Of a DNA stretch of 64,000 nucleotides, positions 7,489-17,893 are shown piece after piece. Made by a program: the position numbers and the translations under genes. The DNA lies in assembly GCA_029268145.1 (NCBI GenBank), contig JAJUHA010000001.1:1-64000 (forward strand). Direction: 5' to 3'. How positions within the stretch are numbered: position 1 is the stretch's first letter; the number at the start of each line of letters is the position of its first letter. The notes beneath the pieces were generated by a model that made no database searches, was not told the origin of the DNA, and saw only the letters and a list, made by a program, of their open reading frames with translations. This DNA is from Sphingomonadaceae bacterium (lineage in GTDB: Bacteria > Pseudomonadota > Alphaproteobacteria > Sphingomonadales > Sphingomonadaceae).

Positions 7489-9002
7489 GGAGCGACGCGC
7501 CCTCCTTCCTGGCGCCGGAGCCGGCCACCGCCGGTGATGGTGGCTGCCATGGCGGCCGGGCGACGATGCAGGCGGCAGCCGCGAAGGCCGGCAAGCGCGC
7601 GTTGCTCGAGCGCTACGCGGCCGATTACCCGAGGGGCCCGCACGACCAGCCGCAGTCGATGTGCCCGGCCTTCGGATCGCTCCGGGTGGGCCTCAGGATG
7701 CGGCGCACCGCGACCGTGCTCTCGGGCTCGGCCTGCTGCGTCTATGGGCTCACCTTCACCAGCCATTTCTACGGCGCCCGGCGCACCGTGGGCTATGTGC
7801 CCTTCAATTCCGAGACGCTGGTGACCGGCAAGCTGTTCGAGGACATCCGCGAGGCGGTGTTCCAGCTCGCCGATCCGGAGGCGTACGACGCCATCGTCGT
7901 CACCAACCTGTGCGTGCCGACCGCCTCGGGCGTGCCGCTCCAGCTGCTGCCGAAGGAGATCAACGGGGTCCGCGTGATCGGCATCGACGTGCCGGGCTTC
8001 GGCGTGCCGACTCATGCCGAGGCGAAGGACGTGCTGGCCGGCGCGATGCTGGCCTATGCCCGGGCCGCGGCCGAGGCCGGGCCGGTGGCCACCCCGCGCC
8101 AGCGGGCCGACGCGCCGACCGTCACGCTGCTCGGCGAGATGTTCCCGGCCGACCCGGTGATGATCGGCCAGCTGCTCGCCCCCCTCGGGCTAGCCGCCGG
8201 GCCGGTGGTGCCGACGCGCGAATGGCGCGAGCTCTATGCCGCGCTCGCCTCTCCAGTCGTGGCCGCCATCCACCCCTTCTACACCGCGAGCATCCGCGAG
8301 TTCGAGGCAGCGGGCCGCCGGGTGATCGGCTCGGCGCCGGTCGGAGTCGACGGAACGGCGGCCTGGCTCGACGCCGTGGGCGACGCCTTCGGCCTCGCGG
8401 CCGACCGGGTGGCCGCAGCGAAGGACCGCTTCCTGCCGGCCATCCGCGCCGCGCTTGCCGGCAGGCCCATCAAGGGGCGGATCACGGTCTCGGGCTACGA
8501 GGGCTCGGAGCTGCTGGTGGCCCGCCTCCTCGTCGAGAGCGGGGCGGACGTGCTCTACGTGGGCTCCGCCTGCCCGCGGACGCGCTGGTCCGACCCGGAT
8601 CGGGAATGGCTCGAGGCGCGCGGGGTGCCGGTCAGGTTCCGCGCCAGCCTCGAGGACGACAAGGCGGCGGTGGACGCCTTCGCGCCGGATCTCGCCATCG
8701 GCACGACGCCCGTGGTGCAGCACGCCAAGACGAAGGCGATTCCGGCGCTCTACTTCACCAACCTCATCTCGGCGCGGCCGCTGATGGGGCCGGCGGGCGC
8801 CGGCTCGCTGGCCGAGGTGATCAACGGCGCGCTTCAGAACCGCGACCGGTTCCTGCGGATGAGCAGCTTCTTCGAGGGCGTGGGCGAGGGCCATGCCGCC
8901 GGCGTCTGGGAGGAGACGCCGGAGGATCGGCCGCAGTTCAAGGCGAAATATGCGGCCCAGCGCGCGGCCCGCGCGAAGGCCGAGGAGGCAGTGGGCACAT
9001 GA
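7485..9002 (+). CDS. bchY: Chlorophyllide a reductase subunit BchY
   Basis: One of the two NifDK-like catalytic subunits of chlorophyllide a oxidoreductase. Conserved cysteines expected to bind the 4Fe-4S cluster appear in [22 protein letters not shown] and [28 protein letters not shown] and ACPRTRWS are typical. 505 residues; the N-terminal ~45 residues are variable. It starts in an ATGA overlap with bchX and ends in an ATGA overlap with bchZ. Confidence 0.95.
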   Translation: MRSDAPSFLAPEPATAGDGGCHGGRATMQAAAAKAGKRALLERYAADYPRGPHDQPQSMCPAFGSLRVGLRMRRTATVLSGSACCVYGLTFTSHFYGARRTVGYVPFNSETLVTGKLFEDIREAVFQLADPEAYDAIVVTNLCVPTASGVPLQLLPKEINGVRVIGIDVPGFGVPTHAEAKDVLAGAMLAYARAAAEAGPVATPRQRADAPTVTLLGEMFPADPVMIGQLLAPLGLAAGPVVPTREWRELYAALASPVVAAIHPFYTASIREFEAAGRRVIGSAPVGVDGTAAWLDAVGDAFGLAADRVAAAKDRFLPAIRAALAGRPIKGRITVSGYEGSELLVARLLVESGADVLYVGSACPRTRWSDPDREWLEARGVPVRFRASLEDDKAAVDAFAPDLAIGTTPVVQHAKTKAIPALYFTNLISARPLMGPAGAGSLAEVINGALQNRDRFLRMSSFFEGVGEGHAAGVWEETPEDRPQFKAKYAAQRAARAKAEEAVGT

Positions 9003-10456
9003 CCCTCGTGCTCGATCATGACCGGGCCGGCGGCTACTGGGGGGCGGTCTATGCCTTCACGGCCGTCAAGGGCCTGCAGGTCGTGATTGATGGCCCGGTG
9101 GGCTGCGAGAACCTGCCGGTCACCTCGGTGCTGCACTACACCGACGCGCTTCCCCCGCACGAACTGCCGATCGTGGTGACCGGGCTCGGCGAGGAGGAGC
9201 TGGGCAAGACCGGGACCGAGGAAGCGATGAAGCGGGCCTGGGGCACGCTCGACCCCGACCTGCCCGCGGTGGTGGTGACGGGCTCGATCGCCGAGATGAT
9301 CGGCGGCGGGGTGACGCCCGAGGGCACCAACATCCAGCGCTTCCTGCCGCGCACCATCGACGAGGACCAGTGGCAGTCGGCCGACCGGGCGATGATGTGG
9401 CTCTTCGACCAGTTCGGTCCGAAGAAACTGCCCCCGCCGCGCCCGCGCAAGCCGGGCGAGAAGCCGAAGGTCAACATCGTCGGCCCCATCTACGGCACCT
9501 TCAACATGCCGTCCGACCTCGCCGAGATCCGGCGGCTCGTGGAGGGCATCGGTGCCGAGGTGAACATGGTGTTCCCGCTCGGCGCCCATCTCGCCGACAT
9601 CCGGAAGCTCGCGGACGCCGAGGTCAATGTCTGCATGTACCGCGAGTTCGGCCGGCTCCTGTGCGAGCGGCTCGAGCGGCCCTATCTCCAGGCGCCGATC
9701 GGCCTCCATTCGACGACGGCCTTCCTGCGCTCGCTCGGCCACCTGCTCGACATCGACCCCGAGCCCTTCATTACGCGCGAGAAGCACACGACGGTGAAGC
9801 CGCTGTGGGACCTGTGGCGCTCCGTCACCCAGGATTTCTTCGGCACCGCGAGCTTCGGGATCGTCGCGACCGAGACCTATGTGCGGGGCATCCGCAACTT
9901 CCTCGAGGAAGAGATGGGATTGCCCTGCCGCTTCGCGTTCCGCCGCAGCGCCGGGGTCAAGCCCGACAATGCGGCGGTCCGCGAGGCGATCGCGACCTCC
10001 CCGCCGCTCATCGTCTTCGGCTCCTACAACGAGCGGATGTACATGGCCGAGACGGGGTGCCGCGGAGTCTATGTGCCCGCCTCCTTCCCCGGGGCCGTCA
10101 TCCGCCGCCACACCGGCACGCCCTTCATGGGCTATGCCGGGGCCAGCTATCTCGTCCAGGAAGTGTGCAACGCGCTGTTCGACGCGCTGTTCCACATCCT
10201 GCCGCTTTCGACCGACCTTGACCGGGTCGAGGCAACGCCGGCCCGGCTTCCTGCCGCCGCAGAACTTGCCTGGGAGCCGGCAGCGCAGGACGCGCTCGCC
10301 GCCCTCGTCGAGGCCGAGCCCGTGCTCGTCAGGATCTCGGCGGCGAAGCGGCTGCGCGACGCGGCCGAGGCTGCGGCGCGCGCCGAAGGGGCCTCGCGCG
10401 TCGGCGAGCACCATGTCGCGCGCGCGGCCGGCCGGACGGAAAGGCTGGCGGCATGA
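8999..10456 (+). CDS. bchZ: Chlorophyllide a reductase subunit BchZ
   Basis: The second NifDK-like subunit of chlorophyllide a oxidoreductase. N-terminal [20 protein letters not shown], the cysteine segment [37 protein letters not shown], and the C-terminal [13 protein letters not shown] preceding a variable tail. 485 residues, the usual length. It is the last bch gene before puf. Only 106 nt separate it from pufB, too little for a pufQ gene. In other purple bacteria puf promoters lie within bchZ; I could not pick one out here. Confidence 0.95.
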   Translation: MTLVLDHDRAGGYWGAVYAFTAVKGLQVVIDGPVGCENLPVTSVLHYTDALPPHELPIVVTGLGEEELGKTGTEEAMKRAWGTLDPDLPAVVVTGSIAEMIGGGVTPEGTNIQRFLPRTIDEDQWQSADRAMMWLFDQFGPKKLPPPRPRKPGEKPKVNIVGPIYGTFNMPSDLAEIRRLVEGIGAEVNMVFPLGAHLADIRKLADAEVNVCMYREFGRLLCERLERPYLQAPIGLHSTTAFLRSLGHLLDIDPEPFITREKHTTVKPLWDLWRSVTQDFFGTASFGIVATETYVRGIRNFLEEEMGLPCRFAFRRSAGVKPDNAAVREAIATSPPLIVFGSYNERMYMAETGCRGVYVPASFPGAVIRRHTGTPFMGYAGASYLVQEVCNALFDALFHILPLSTDLDRVEATPARLPAAAELAWEPAAQDALAALVEAEPVLVRISAAKRLRDAAEAAARAEGASRVGEHHVARAAGRTERLAA

Positions 10457-10565
10457 GGCTGCAGCGGAATTCGCGCCCGTTCGCGGGTGCACAGGGATCA
10501 GCCGGGACCCCCCGGCTGATGACGGGGGCTGGGTGCCCCTCATCGCGTGTTGAAGGAGACCAATG

Positions 10566-10796
10566 ATGGCAAGCATGGATGGGCCTGACCGGGCCCGGAC
10601 CCACCTGACCGATCAGGAGGCCAGGGAGTTCCACGGGATCTTCATGACCAGTTTCCTGATCTTCACCGCCGTGGCGGTCATCGCCCACTTCCTCGTGTGG
10701 CAGTGGCGGCCGTGGCTCCCCGGTCCGCAGGGCTATGCGGCCGTGCAGGTCGAACAGCAACTCGCGGGCGCGACCACGCCTGCGCCCAAGGCCTGA
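10566..10796 (+). CDS. pufB: LH1 antenna beta polypeptide
   Basis: The beta apoprotein of the core light-harvesting ring. [18 protein letters not shown], then the membrane helix with the bacteriochlorophyll-ligating His41 ([16 protein letters not shown]). A GAAGGAG ribosome site at 10552-10558 favours ATG 10566 over ATG 10563. The protein is 76 residues, longer than usual: about 23 residues (PQGYAAVQ... to the Ala/Pro/Thr end) follow the conserved WLPG, where most LH1 beta chains stop within a few residues. The tail would lie on the periplasmic side. Confidence 0.93.
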   Translation: MASMDGPDRARTHLTDQEAREFHGIFMTSFLIFTAVAVIAHFLVWQWRPWLPGPQGYAAVQVEQQLAGATTPAPKA

Positions 10797-10808
10797 GGAG
10801 ACAGAATC

Positions 10809-10994
10809 ATGTGGAAGATCTGGCAACTCTTTCCGGCGCAGCGGACGCTCACGGCACTCTTCGTGTTCCTGTTCGTTCTCGCGCTTCTCATCCACTTCAT
10901 CCTGTTGAGCACCGACCGCTTCAACTGGCTGGAGGGGCCGCGGACCGCTGCGACCGCCGCGACGGCGCCGGCCGCGGACACGCGACTGGGGTAA
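10809..10994 (+). CDS. pufA: LH1 antenna alpha polypeptide
   Basis: The alpha apoprotein of the LH1 ring, 61 residues: [20 protein letters not shown], a single membrane helix with the bacteriochlorophyll-ligating His29 ([18 protein letters not shown]), then a short Ala/Thr-rich tail. It lies 12 nt after pufB with a GAGGAG ribosome site. Followed by the intercistronic hairpin region, as in other puf operons. Confidence 0.95.
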   Translation: MWKIWQLFPAQRTLTALFVFLFVLALLIHFILLSTDRFNWLEGPRTAATAATAPAADTRLG

Positions 10995-11051
10995 CGGGCG
11001 CGCGGGGAAGGCCCCCGGGGCACCCCGCACACCCCCCGACCACATGATCGA

Positions 11052-11079
11052 CTGGCCGGCTGCCTCGGCAGCCGGCCAG
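11052..11079 (+). promoter_or_regulatory. puf intercistronic RNA hairpin between pufA and pufL
   Basis: CTGGCCGGCTGC (11052-11063) and GCAGCCGGCCAG (11068-11079) form a perfect 12-bp stem with loop CUCG. A second, weaker GCGGGG/CCCCGC pairing lies at 11002-11028. No U-tract follows, so it is not a terminator. In Rhodobacter, hairpins at this place protect the pufBA mRNA from 3' decay and set the antenna:reaction-centre ratio; the same role is inferred. Confidence 0.8.
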
Positions 11080-11096
11080 CTCGGAGGGACATGACC

Positions 11097-11921
11097 ATGG
11101 CGCTCCTCAGCTTCGAGAGAAAATACCGGGTGCGAGGCGGCACGCTGATCGGCGGCGACCTGTTCGACTTCTGGGTCGGCCCCTTCTATGTCGGCTTCTT
11201 CGGCGTCACCACGCTGTTCTTCGCCTCGCTCGGCACGGCGCTCATCCTCTATGGCGCCGCGATCGGTCCGACCTGGAACCCCTGGCTCATCTCGATCGAG
11301 CCGCCCGACCTCTCCTACGGCCTCGGCCTCGCGCCGCTGAAGGAGGGCGGGCTGTGGCAGATCATCACCATCTGCGCGATCGGGGCCTTCGTCTCGTGGG
11401 CCCTGCGCGAGGTGGAGATCTGCCGGAAGCTCGGCATGGGCTATCATGTCCCCTTCGCCTTCGGCGTCGCCATCTTCGCCTATGTGACGCTGGTGGTGTT
11501 CCGCCCCTTCCTGCTCGGCGCCTGGGGCCACGGCTTTCCCTACGGGATCTTCAGTCACCTCGACTGGGTGTCGAATGTCGGCTACCAGTATCTGCACTTC
11601 CACTACAATCCGGCGCACATGATCGCGGTGTCGTTCTTCTTCACGACGACGCTCGCGCTCTCGCTCCACGGCTCGCTCATCCTCTCCGCCGCCAACCCCG
11701 CCAAGGGCGAGACGGTGAAGAGCTCCGAGCACGAGGACATGTTCTTCCAGGACATCATCGGCTATTCGGTGGGCACGCTCGGCATCCACCGGCTCGGCCT
11801 CATCCTGGCGCTCAACGCCGGCTTCTGGAGCGCGGTGTGCATCATCATCAGCGGCCCCTTCTGGACCCGTGGCTGGCCGGAATGGTGGTCCTGGTGGCTC
11901 AACCTGCCGATCTGGAACTGA
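11097..11921 (+). CDS. pufL: Photosynthetic reaction centre L subunit
   Basis: Type-2 reaction centre L chain, 274 residues with five transmembrane helices. [36 protein letters not shown] is the canonical N-terminus. Cofactor regions visible are [24 protein letters not shown] (bacteriochlorophyll and quinone-side residues), ALHGSL-type helix D ([10 protein letters not shown]) and [14 protein letters not shown] with the non-haem iron His ligand. An ATG lies 6 nt upstream (11091), but GGAGG at 11083-11087 is correctly spaced only for 11097. Followed by pufM after 12 nt. Confidence 0.97.
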   Translation: MALLSFERKYRVRGGTLIGGDLFDFWVGPFYVGFFGVTTLFFASLGTALILYGAAIGPTWNPWLISIEPPDLSYGLGLAPLKEGGLWQIITICAIGAFVSWALREVEICRKLGMGYHVPFAFGVAIFAYVTLVVFRPFLLGAWGHGFPYGIFSHLDWVSNVGYQYLHFHYNPAHMIAVSFFFTTTLALSLHGSLILSAANPAKGETVKSSEHEDMFFQDIIGYSVGTLGIHRLGLILALNAGFWSAVCIIISGPFWTRGWPEWWSWWLNLPIWN

Positions 11922-11933
11922 GGAGCGACCGTC

Positions 11934-12902
11934 ATGGGCTATCAGAACATCTTCACCCAGATCCAGGTCACCGGGCCAGGGCATATCGTGCCCCTGCCCC
12001 CCGGAGACGATGAGCGGATCGGCTCCGGCGAGGGCCACAGCTCGCTGCTCGGCAAGCTCGGCAATGCCCAGCTCGGCCCCTTCTATCTCGGCCGCCTCGG
12101 GCTCGCCTCGCTCCTGTGCGGCTTCATCGCCTTCGAGATCATCGGGCTCAACATGTGGGCCTCGGTCAACTGGGATCCGGTCCAGTTCGTCCGGCAGCTC
12201 TTCTGGCTGTCGCTCGAGCCGCCGGCGCCCGAATATGGCCTCTCCATCCCGCCGCTCGACAAGGGCGGCTGGTGGCTCATCGCCGGCTTCTTCCTGACCG
12301 CGTCCATCCTGCTCTGGTGGGCCCGCACCTATGTCCGCGCTCGCCGGCTCGGCATGGGCACCCATGTCGCCTGGGCCTTTGCCTCGGCCATCTTCCTCTA
12401 CCTCTCGCTCGGCTTCTTCCGGCCGATCCTGATGGGGAGCTGGTCGGAGGCCGTGCCCTTCGGCATCTTCCCCCACCTCGACTGGACCGCGGCGCTCTCG
12501 ATCCGCTACGGCAACTTCTTCTACAACCCGTTCCACGCCCTCTCGATCGTCTTCCTCTACGGCTCCACGCTCCTGTTCGCCATGCACGGGGCGACCATCC
12601 TTGCCGTCACCCGCTACGGCGGGGACCGCGAGATCGAGCAGATCATGGACCGGGGCACGGCGAGCGAACGTGCCGCATTGTTCTGGCGCTGGACCATGGG
12701 CTTCAACGCCAGCATGGAATCGATCCATCGCTGGGCCTGGTGGTTTGCCGTGCTGACGACGCTGACCGGCGGCATCGGCATCCTTCTCACCGGCACCGTC
12801 GTCGACAACTGGTACCTCTGGGCGGTCGACCACAAGTTCGCGCCGTCCTACCCGCCGACCGGCACGGTCGACCCGCTCCTCGCGCAGGGGACTGCCCAAT
12901 GA
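11934..12902 (+). CDS. pufM: Photosynthetic reaction centre M subunit
   Basis: Type-2 reaction centre M chain, 322 residues. [59 protein letters not shown] (cofactor region), [21 protein letters not shown] and [12 protein letters not shown] (iron ligand His) are all canonical. Its stop overlaps the pufC start in ATGA. The C-terminus is a normal-length tail. Confidence 0.97.
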   Translation: MGYQNIFTQIQVTGPGHIVPLPPGDDERIGSGEGHSSLLGKLGNAQLGPFYLGRLGLASLLCGFIAFEIIGLNMWASVNWDPVQFVRQLFWLSLEPPAPEYGLSIPPLDKGGWWLIAGFFLTASILLWWARTYVRARRLGMGTHVAWAFASAIFLYLSLGFFRPILMGSWSEAVPFGIFPHLDWTAALSIRYGNFFYNPFHALSIVFLYGSTLLFAMHGATILAVTRYGGDREIEQIMDRGTASERAALFWRWTMGFNASMESIHRWAWWFAVLTTLTGGIGILLTGTVVDNWYLWAVDHKFAPSYPPTGTVDPLLAQGTAQ

Positions 12903-13987
12903 CTGCTTCGACGCTCGTGAAGGCCGGCCTGCTCGCCGGCCTTCCCCTCCTGCTCGCGGCCTGCGAGGTCGGGCCGAAGGAGATCGCCCAGTCCGGCCAT
13001 CGCGGAACGGGCATGGTGCAGATCGCCCAGAAGGCGAACCTGCCGGGGCCAGTCACCATCCCCGACGAGGGCTATCGCGACTGGGAGCCCGACCGCAGCC
13101 CCGACGCCGAGAAGGCCGGGCAGTTCTACCAGAATGTGCAGGTGCTGGGCGATCTCACCACCGACGAGTTCAACCGGCTGATGGTCGCCATCACCGCCTG
13201 GGTCTCGCCGGAAGGCTCGGTCGAGAACGGCGGCTGCAACTACTGCCACAACCCCGAGAACATGGCCTCCGACGAGGTCTATACCAAGGTGGTGGCACGC
13301 AAGATGCTCCAGATGACCCGGGCCATCAACGTGAACTGGACCGGGCATGTGAAGCAGACCGGCGTGACCTGCTACACCTGCCACCGCGGCCAGCCGGTTC
13401 CGGCGAACTACTGGACGATCGACCCGGACGCGATGGCGCGGATGGGAATCACCGGGAACCGCTTCGGCCAGAACAATCCCGACAAGACCGGCGCGGTCTA
13501 TTCCTCCCTGCCGCACGATCCCTTCACCGCCTATCTGAAGGCTGCCGATCCGACCGAGCGGAAGATCCGCATCGCCGGCGTCTCGGCCTATCCGGTCTCG
13601 GGCGCGCAGGGCGCCACGCTCCAGGCGACCGAAGGCACCTATGGCCTCATGATGCACATGTCGGACTCGCTCGGGGTCAACTGCACCTTCTGCCACAACA
13701 CCCACAGCTTCTCCGACTGGTCGGGCTCGTCGGCGCAGCGGGCGGTCTCCTGGTACGGGATCCGCATGGTCCGCGACATCAACGAGGGCTACATCACGCC
13801 GCTCACCTCGGTGTTCCCGGTGAACCGGCTGGGGCCCGAGGGCGATCCGTTCAAGGTGAACTGCACCACCTGCCACGCCGGCCAGAACAAGCCGCTGGGC
13901 GGGATCCGGATGATCGACACCTTCCCCGAGCTGGCGCGGATCCCGGCGCCGGTCGTGGCAGCCGCGCCAGCCCAGCCGGCGGGCTGA
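12899..13987 (+). CDS. pufC: Tetrahaem reaction-centre cytochrome c subunit
   Basis: The lipid-anchored tetrahaem cytochrome that re-reduces the photo-oxidised special pair. A signal peptide ending in lipobox LLAAC puts the diacylglyceryl Cys at residue 22. Four haem motifs are visible: CNYCH, CYTCH, CTFCH and CTTCH, with Met ligands in [12 protein letters not shown] and [11 protein letters not shown] contexts. 362 residues, typical. It is the last gene of the puf operon and ends 22 nt before a strong hairpin. Soluble cytochrome c2 (38.2-38.6 kb) is the likely electron donor. Confidence 0.96.
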   Translation: MTASTLVKAGLLAGLPLLLAACEVGPKEIAQSGHRGTGMVQIAQKANLPGPVTIPDEGYRDWEPDRSPDAEKAGQFYQNVQVLGDLTTDEFNRLMVAITAWVSPEGSVENGGCNYCHNPENMASDEVYTKVVARKMLQMTRAINVNWTGHVKQTGVTCYTCHRGQPVPANYWTIDPDAMARMGITGNRFGQNNPDKTGAVYSSLPHDPFTAYLKAADPTERKIRIAGVSAYPVSGAQGATLQATEGTYGLMMHMSDSLGVNCTFCHNTHSFSDWSGSSAQRAVSWYGIRMVRDINEGYITPLTSVFPVNRLGPEGDPFKVNCTTCHAGQNKPLGGIRMIDTFPELARIPAPVVAAAPAQPAG

Positions 13988-14009
13988 CCCTACCGGCCAG
14001 GCGGGGTGC

Positions 14010-14033
14010 GAGGGGCGCCTTAGGGCGCCCCTC
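14010..14033. terminator. Hairpin terminator between pufC and convergent transporter gene
   Basis: GAGGGGCGCC (14010-14019) pairs perfectly with GGCGCCCCTC (14024-14033) around a TTAG loop. It sits in the 52-nt gap between the 3' ends of pufC (+) and the DASS transporter (-), so it can serve both strands, although neither side has a good T-tract. Confidence 0.7.
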
Positions 14034-14039
14034 CTGCGT

Positions 14040-15848
14040 TCAGAAGGACCAGCTGATGGCCCAGCAGGTGGCAAGGCCGACGATGATGTTCATGGGGATG
14101 CCGATGCGGAGGAAGTCCTTGAAGCGATAGTCCGCGGCTGCATAGACGATGGTGTTCGTCTGGCAGCCGATTGGTGTCGCGAAGCTTGCCGACGCGCCGA
14201 ACATGACGGCGACGATGAGCGGTCTTGGATCCATCCCCAGGCCCTCGGCGAGCGCGACGACGAGCGGGGGCAAGAGCACGGCAACCGCGCTGTTGGTGAC
14301 GAACTCGGTCAGCAGCGAAGTGAGCGCATAGACTCCGAGAAGGACGAGGAACGGGGAGGCCTGGGCGAGATAGGGCAGCCCAAGGTCGACGACGAGCCGC
14401 ACGCTTCCCGCCTCGGCCAGCGCCGAGCCGATCGCGAGCATGGCGAAGATCAGGACGAGGACATTGCCATCGAGCGAGGACCAGGCTTCCTCCGGGCCAA
14501 GGCACCGGGTGGCAAGGACGATGCCGACCGCTAGGATGGCGGCGGTCGTGATGTCGGTGAGCCCGCTGGCAGCAAGCAGGATGGCGCCGGCGAATGCGGC
14601 AATCGCGATGGGCGCCTTGCCACGGCGGTAGGGCTGCGGACGCGCCGCCACGAGGCCGAGCAGATGGGGGTTGGCGCGCATGTCGCGCTGGGCATCCGGC
14701 CCGGCCAGCACCAGCAACCGGTCTCCCGGGCGGATGGAGACCGAGGGAAGATCCGGTCCGGGCTCGTGCCCATCCCGCTCGATGCCGACGAGCCGGACAT
14801 TGAGCCGGTTGAGGAAGGGAATCTGCCGGAGCGGCTGACCGATCGAAGGGTGCGTCGGGCCGACGGTCACCTCGACCAGGTTGCGCGCGGCATCCGGGTC
14901 CCAATCGAGCGCCGAGCCCCCCGCCCCCTTCAGACCGACGGACAGGTCCTGGCGGCGCAGCAGGCCGGCAAGCTCGCGAGGGGACGCCCGGACGATGAGG
15001 CGATCGCGCGAGCGCAGCATCTCGACCGAGAGATCTCCCCGGACGAGGGTGCCGCCGCGCTTCAGGCCGACGAGCCGGACCTCCGACCGGTTGAGGTCGG
15101 GCACCTCCCCTGCCCTGCGGCCGATCCAGTCGCAGGTCTCGCCGAGCTCGATTTCCGACAGCATCTCCTGGCCCGACGCCTCGTCGAGCACCGAGCCGGC
15201 GCGCGCCGGGAGCAGCAGCGGGCCGAGGAGGAGCAGCGTGAGTGCGCCGGCGGCAAGCGCGACGAGGCCCACTCCGGAGATCTCGAAGATTCCGAAGGCC
15301 GGCAGGCCAAGGTCGCGGGCCACCCCATCGACGAGCAGGTTGGTGGAGGTCCCGAGAAGGGTGACGGTCCCGCCGAGGGTCGAGACGTAGGACAGCGGGA
15401 TGAGCAGGCGCGTGACAGGAAGCGCGAGCGCCGCAGCGAGCTGGCGCAGGATGGGAACGCCGAGGATGACGATGGGCGTGTTGTTGAGGAAGGCGCTGGC
15501 TCCCGCCGTTCCGGCATAGAGCCCGAGGAGGGACCGGCGGGGGTGGTCGCGCGCCCGGCCGAGGAGCCGCTTCGTGACGGCCTCGACCGCGCCGGTGCGG
15601 ATGAGCGCGGCGGACAGGATGAACATCGCCGCGATGGTGATGGGGGCCGGATTGGCGAAGGCGGCAAGCGCCTGCCGGGTGTCGAGAAAGCCGAGCAGGA
15701 TGAAGGCGGCCACCCCGGAGACGGCGATCACGACAGGGGGAAGCCGCTCGCTGGCGAATGCGACGATGAGGGCGATCATGAGGACGAGACCGACCACATC
15801 GCCGTGCTGGGCGAGAAGGCCGGTCCAGAGCTCGGGAAACGCCCCCAT
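14040..15848 (-). CDS. DASS/SLC13-type anion transporter with RCK_C (TrkA-C) domains
   Basis: About 602 residues from ATG 15848 (an in-frame upstream start at 15884 is also open). N-terminal membrane half: VVGLVLMIALIVAFASERLPP, FLNNTPIVILGVPILRQLA (SLC13 signature-like SNTP/NNTP) and SYVSTLGGTVTLLGTSTNLLV. A cytoplasmic insert of about 220 residues contains two RCK_C-like domains (NRSEVRLVGLKRGG, RLNVRLVGIERDG, IRPGDRLLVLAGP). The C-terminal membrane half has FVTNSAVAVLLPPL and ASFATPIGCQTNTIVYA. It resembles sodium-coupled sulfate/dicarboxylate permeases of the YbiR/SdcS kind; the substrate is unknown. It is not a known photosynthesis gene yet sits between puf and hemA, on the same strand as the puh operon, 57 nt downstream of hemA. 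Confidence 0.85.
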   Translation of the reverse strand: MGAFPELWTGLLAQHGDVVGLVLMIALIVAFASERLPPVVIAVSGVAAFILLGFLDTRQALAAFANPAPITIAAMFILSAALIRTGAVEAVTKRLLGRARDHPRRSLLGLYAGTAGASAFLNNTPIVILGVPILRQLAAALALPVTRLLIPLSYVSTLGGTVTLLGTSTNLLVDGVARDLGLPAFGIFEISGVGLVALAAGALTLLLLGPLLLPARAGSVLDEASGQEMLSEIELGETCDWIGRRAGEVPDLNRSEVRLVGLKRGGTLVRGDLSVEMLRSRDRLIVRASPRELAGLLRRQDLSVGLKGAGGSALDWDPDAARNLVEVTVGPTHPSIGQPLRQIPFLNRLNVRLVGIERDGHEPGPDLPSVSIRPGDRLLVLAGPDAQRDMRANPHLLGLVAARPQPYRRGKAPIAIAAFAGAILLAASGLTDITTAAILAVGIVLATRCLGPEEAWSSLDGNVLVLIFAMLAIGSALAEAGSVRLVVDLGLPYLAQASPFLVLLGVYALTSLLTEFVTNSAVAVLLPPLVVALAEGLGMDPRPLIVAVMFGASASFATPIGCQTNTIVYAAADYRFKDFLRIGIPMNIIVGLATCWAISWSF

Positions 15849-15905
15849 TGCGTGCCGTCTGCCCGCCCGGGCCGCTCGGGGCAACAGGAAGGGCGGGGCC
15901 GGACG

Positions 15906-17126
15906 TCAGGCGGCGGCGGGCACTCGCGCGAGCGCGCAGCGCGACCAGATCTCGGACAGCGCCTCGACGAGATGATCGATGTCCTCGTCGGTGTGGACCG
16001 GCGAGGGGGTGATCCGCAGCCGCTCGGTGCCCTTGGGCACGGTCGGGTAGTTGATCGGCTGGATGTAGATGCCGTGATTGTCGAGCAGCCAGTCGGAGAT
16101 CATCTTGGTGTGGCGCGGATCGCCGACCATGACCGGGATGATGTGGCTCGGGTTGTCGAGCATGGGGATGCCGATCGCCATGAGCTTCGCCCGCACCTTG
16201 GCGACGCGGGCCTGGTGCGCCTCGCGCTCCCTGTTGCTGGTCTTGAGGTGGCGGATCGAGGCGGTGGCGCCGGCCGCGATCGCCGGCGGCAGCGCGGTGG
16301 TGAAGATGAAGCCCGAGGCGAAGCTGCGGACGAAGTCGCACATGGCGGCCGAGCCGGCGATGTAGCCGCCGACCACGCCGAAGGCCTTGCCGAGCGTGCC
16401 CTCGATGACCGTGATCCGGTCCATCAGCCCCTCGCGCTCGGCGATGCCGCCACCGCGCGGACCATAGAGCCCGACGGCGTGGACTTCGTCGATGTAGGAC
16501 ATGGCGCCGTGCGCCTCGCAGACGTCGAGGATCTCGGCGATGGGGGCGATGTCCCCGTCCATCGAGTAGACGCTCTCGAACGCGACCAGCTTGGGCCGGG
16601 CCGGGTCGGCGGCGGCGAGGCGGCGGTTCAGATCCTCGGGATCATTGTGCTTCCACACCTGGCATTCGGCGCGGCTGTGGCGGATGCCCTCGATCATCGA
16701 GGCATGGTTGCCGGCGTCCGAAAGGACGAGGCAGTTGGGGAGCTTCGCGGCGAGCGTCGAGAGCGCGGCCCAGTTGGAGACATAGCCCGAGGTGAAGAGG
16801 AGCGCGGCTTCCTTGCCGTGGAGGTCGGCCAGCTCCTGCTCGAGGAGGACATGATAGTGGTTGGTGCCCGAGATGTTCCGGGTGCCGCCGGCGCCGGCAC
16901 CGCAGCGGTCGAGCGCCTCGTGCATGGCGGCGAGCACGTCCGGGTGCTGGCCCATGCCGAGATAGTCGTTGGAGCACCAGACGGTGACCTTCTGCACGCC
17001 CGAGCCGGTGTGGCGGGTGGCCTGCGGGAAGGCGCCGCGGTGCCGCTCGAGGTCGGCGAAGACGCGGTAGCGCCCCTCTTCCTTGAGGCCCGCGATCCCG
17101 GCCGCGAAGAAGGCTTCATAGTCCAT
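15906..17126 (-). CDS. hemA: 5-aminolevulinate synthase (C4 pathway)
   Basis: A PLP enzyme that condenses glycine and succinyl-CoA to 5-aminolevulinate, the first step of tetrapyrrole synthesis in Alphaproteobacteria. [30 protein letters not shown], the aldimine region [17 protein letters not shown] and the PLP-lysine motif [14 protein letters not shown] are present; 406 residues, normal length. ATG 17126 chosen over an in-frame GTG at 17132. Last gene of the bchF-to-hemA unit, 2 nt after puhE, so precursor supply is tied to photosystem expression. A second hemA elsewhere in the genome is possible. Confidence 0.96.
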   Translation of the reverse strand: MDYEAFFAAGIAGLKEEGRYRVFADLERHRGAFPQATRHTGSGVQKVTVWCSNDYLGMGQHPDVLAAMHEALDRCGAGAGGTRNISGTNHYHVLLEQELADLHGKEAALLFTSGYVSNWAALSTLAAKLPNCLVLSDAGNHASMIEGIRHSRAECQVWKHNDPEDLNRRLAAADPARPKLVAFESVYSMDGDIAPIAEILDVCEAHGAMSYIDEVHAVGLYGPRGGGIAEREGLMDRITVIEGTLGKAFGVVGGYIAGSAAMCDFVRSFASGFIFTTALPPAIAAGATASIRHLKTSNREREAHQARVAKVRAKLMAIGIPMLDNPSHIIPVMVGDPRHTKMISDWLLDNHGIYIQPINYPTVPKGTERLRITPSPVHTDEDIDHLVEALSEIWSRCALARVPAAA

Positions 17127-17128
17127 TC

Positions 17129-17887
17129 TCACTGTCCTTCCCGTTCATTCTCGTTGAGGCGGGGGACCGCCCATTTCCAGAGGTCGGCATCGCGGACCGG
17201 AAGCATCATGAACACATGCTCGACGAGCCCGAGGAACGCGAGGGTGAACAACAGCGCAGCCCCGGTCTCCTCGAGACGTGCGCCCAGATGGAGAAGAAGG
17301 GCGGCCGACGCAAGAAGCGACACCGGAAACATGGGGTTGGCGGGTGCCACGCGGAAGTGCGACCGGAGGTAGCCAAGGTGCGGCGGAAGAAGCTCCGCCG
17401 ACAGGTTCGGCACGCCCAGGAAGATGTTGAGCTTGGTGGACAGGCGCATCACGAACAGGAGCGCGAAGGTGAGCGTGCCGACCTGGTTGGGCGCGCCCCA
17501 GGTCATGGCAGCCATGCCGACGAGCGTGAGGGCGAGCGCGATCTCGTGGTGGATGAGGGTTGCCGCCGAGGCGAGAAAGCGGCGCAGGCCACGCGCGCCC
17601 GGATCGAGCGGGCCGCGGTTGGGGCCGGTGACGAAGCCCATGAGGAAGCTCATCTCGTGCCAGCCCCAGATGATGATGGCGGACGCGAAGGCGAGATAGG
17701 CGGCGGCCGGGCCGGTCTCGTTGGCTGCGACGAGATGGCCGCAGAAGGCGGCCGCTGCCGCCGGGATCGCCGCGACGATCGCGCCCTGGTGCAGCTCGCG
17801 CGGGAGGCGATTGAGCCACAGGATCCCCCCGGTCGAGAAGAACCACACCAGCGTCACGAACAGGGCGGCGAGGAGGAAATCGGCCAT
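17129..17887 (-). CDS. puhE: Photosynthetic complex assembly protein PuhE (DUF3623)
   Basis: A 252-residue multi-pass membrane protein (about 7 hydrophobic segments) matching Puh[74 protein letters not shown] and [20 protein letters not shown]. PuhE in Rhodobacter influences reaction-centre assembly and bacteriochlorophyll production. It lies between acsF (6 nt gap) and hemA (2 nt gap). Confidence 0.92.
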   Translation of the reverse strand: MADFLLAALFVTLVWFFSTGGILWLNRLPRELHQGAIVAAIPAAAAAFCGHLVAANETGPAAAYLAFASAIIIWGWHEMSFLMGFVTGPNRGPLDPGARGLRRFLASAATLIHHEIALALTLVGMAAMTWGAPNQVGTLTFALLFVMRLSTKLNIFLGVPNLSAELLPPHLGYLRSHFRVAPANPMFPVSLLASAALLLHLGARLEETGAALLFTLAFLGLVEHVFMMLPVRDADLWKWAVPRLNENEREGQ

Positions 17888-17893
17888 GGGCGC

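Noticed and set aside
10457-10565. Possible pufQ between bchZ and pufB
   Set aside because: The gap is about 106 nt with no suitable frame; pufQ needs about 220 nt.
10329-12899. 856-codon minus-strand ORF opposite bchZ-pufBALM
   Set aside because: Antisense shadow of five clearly recognised genes, with charged low-complexity composition and no domain.
13988-14039. Possible pufX after pufC
   Set aside because: The space holds only a terminator hairpin; no ORF.
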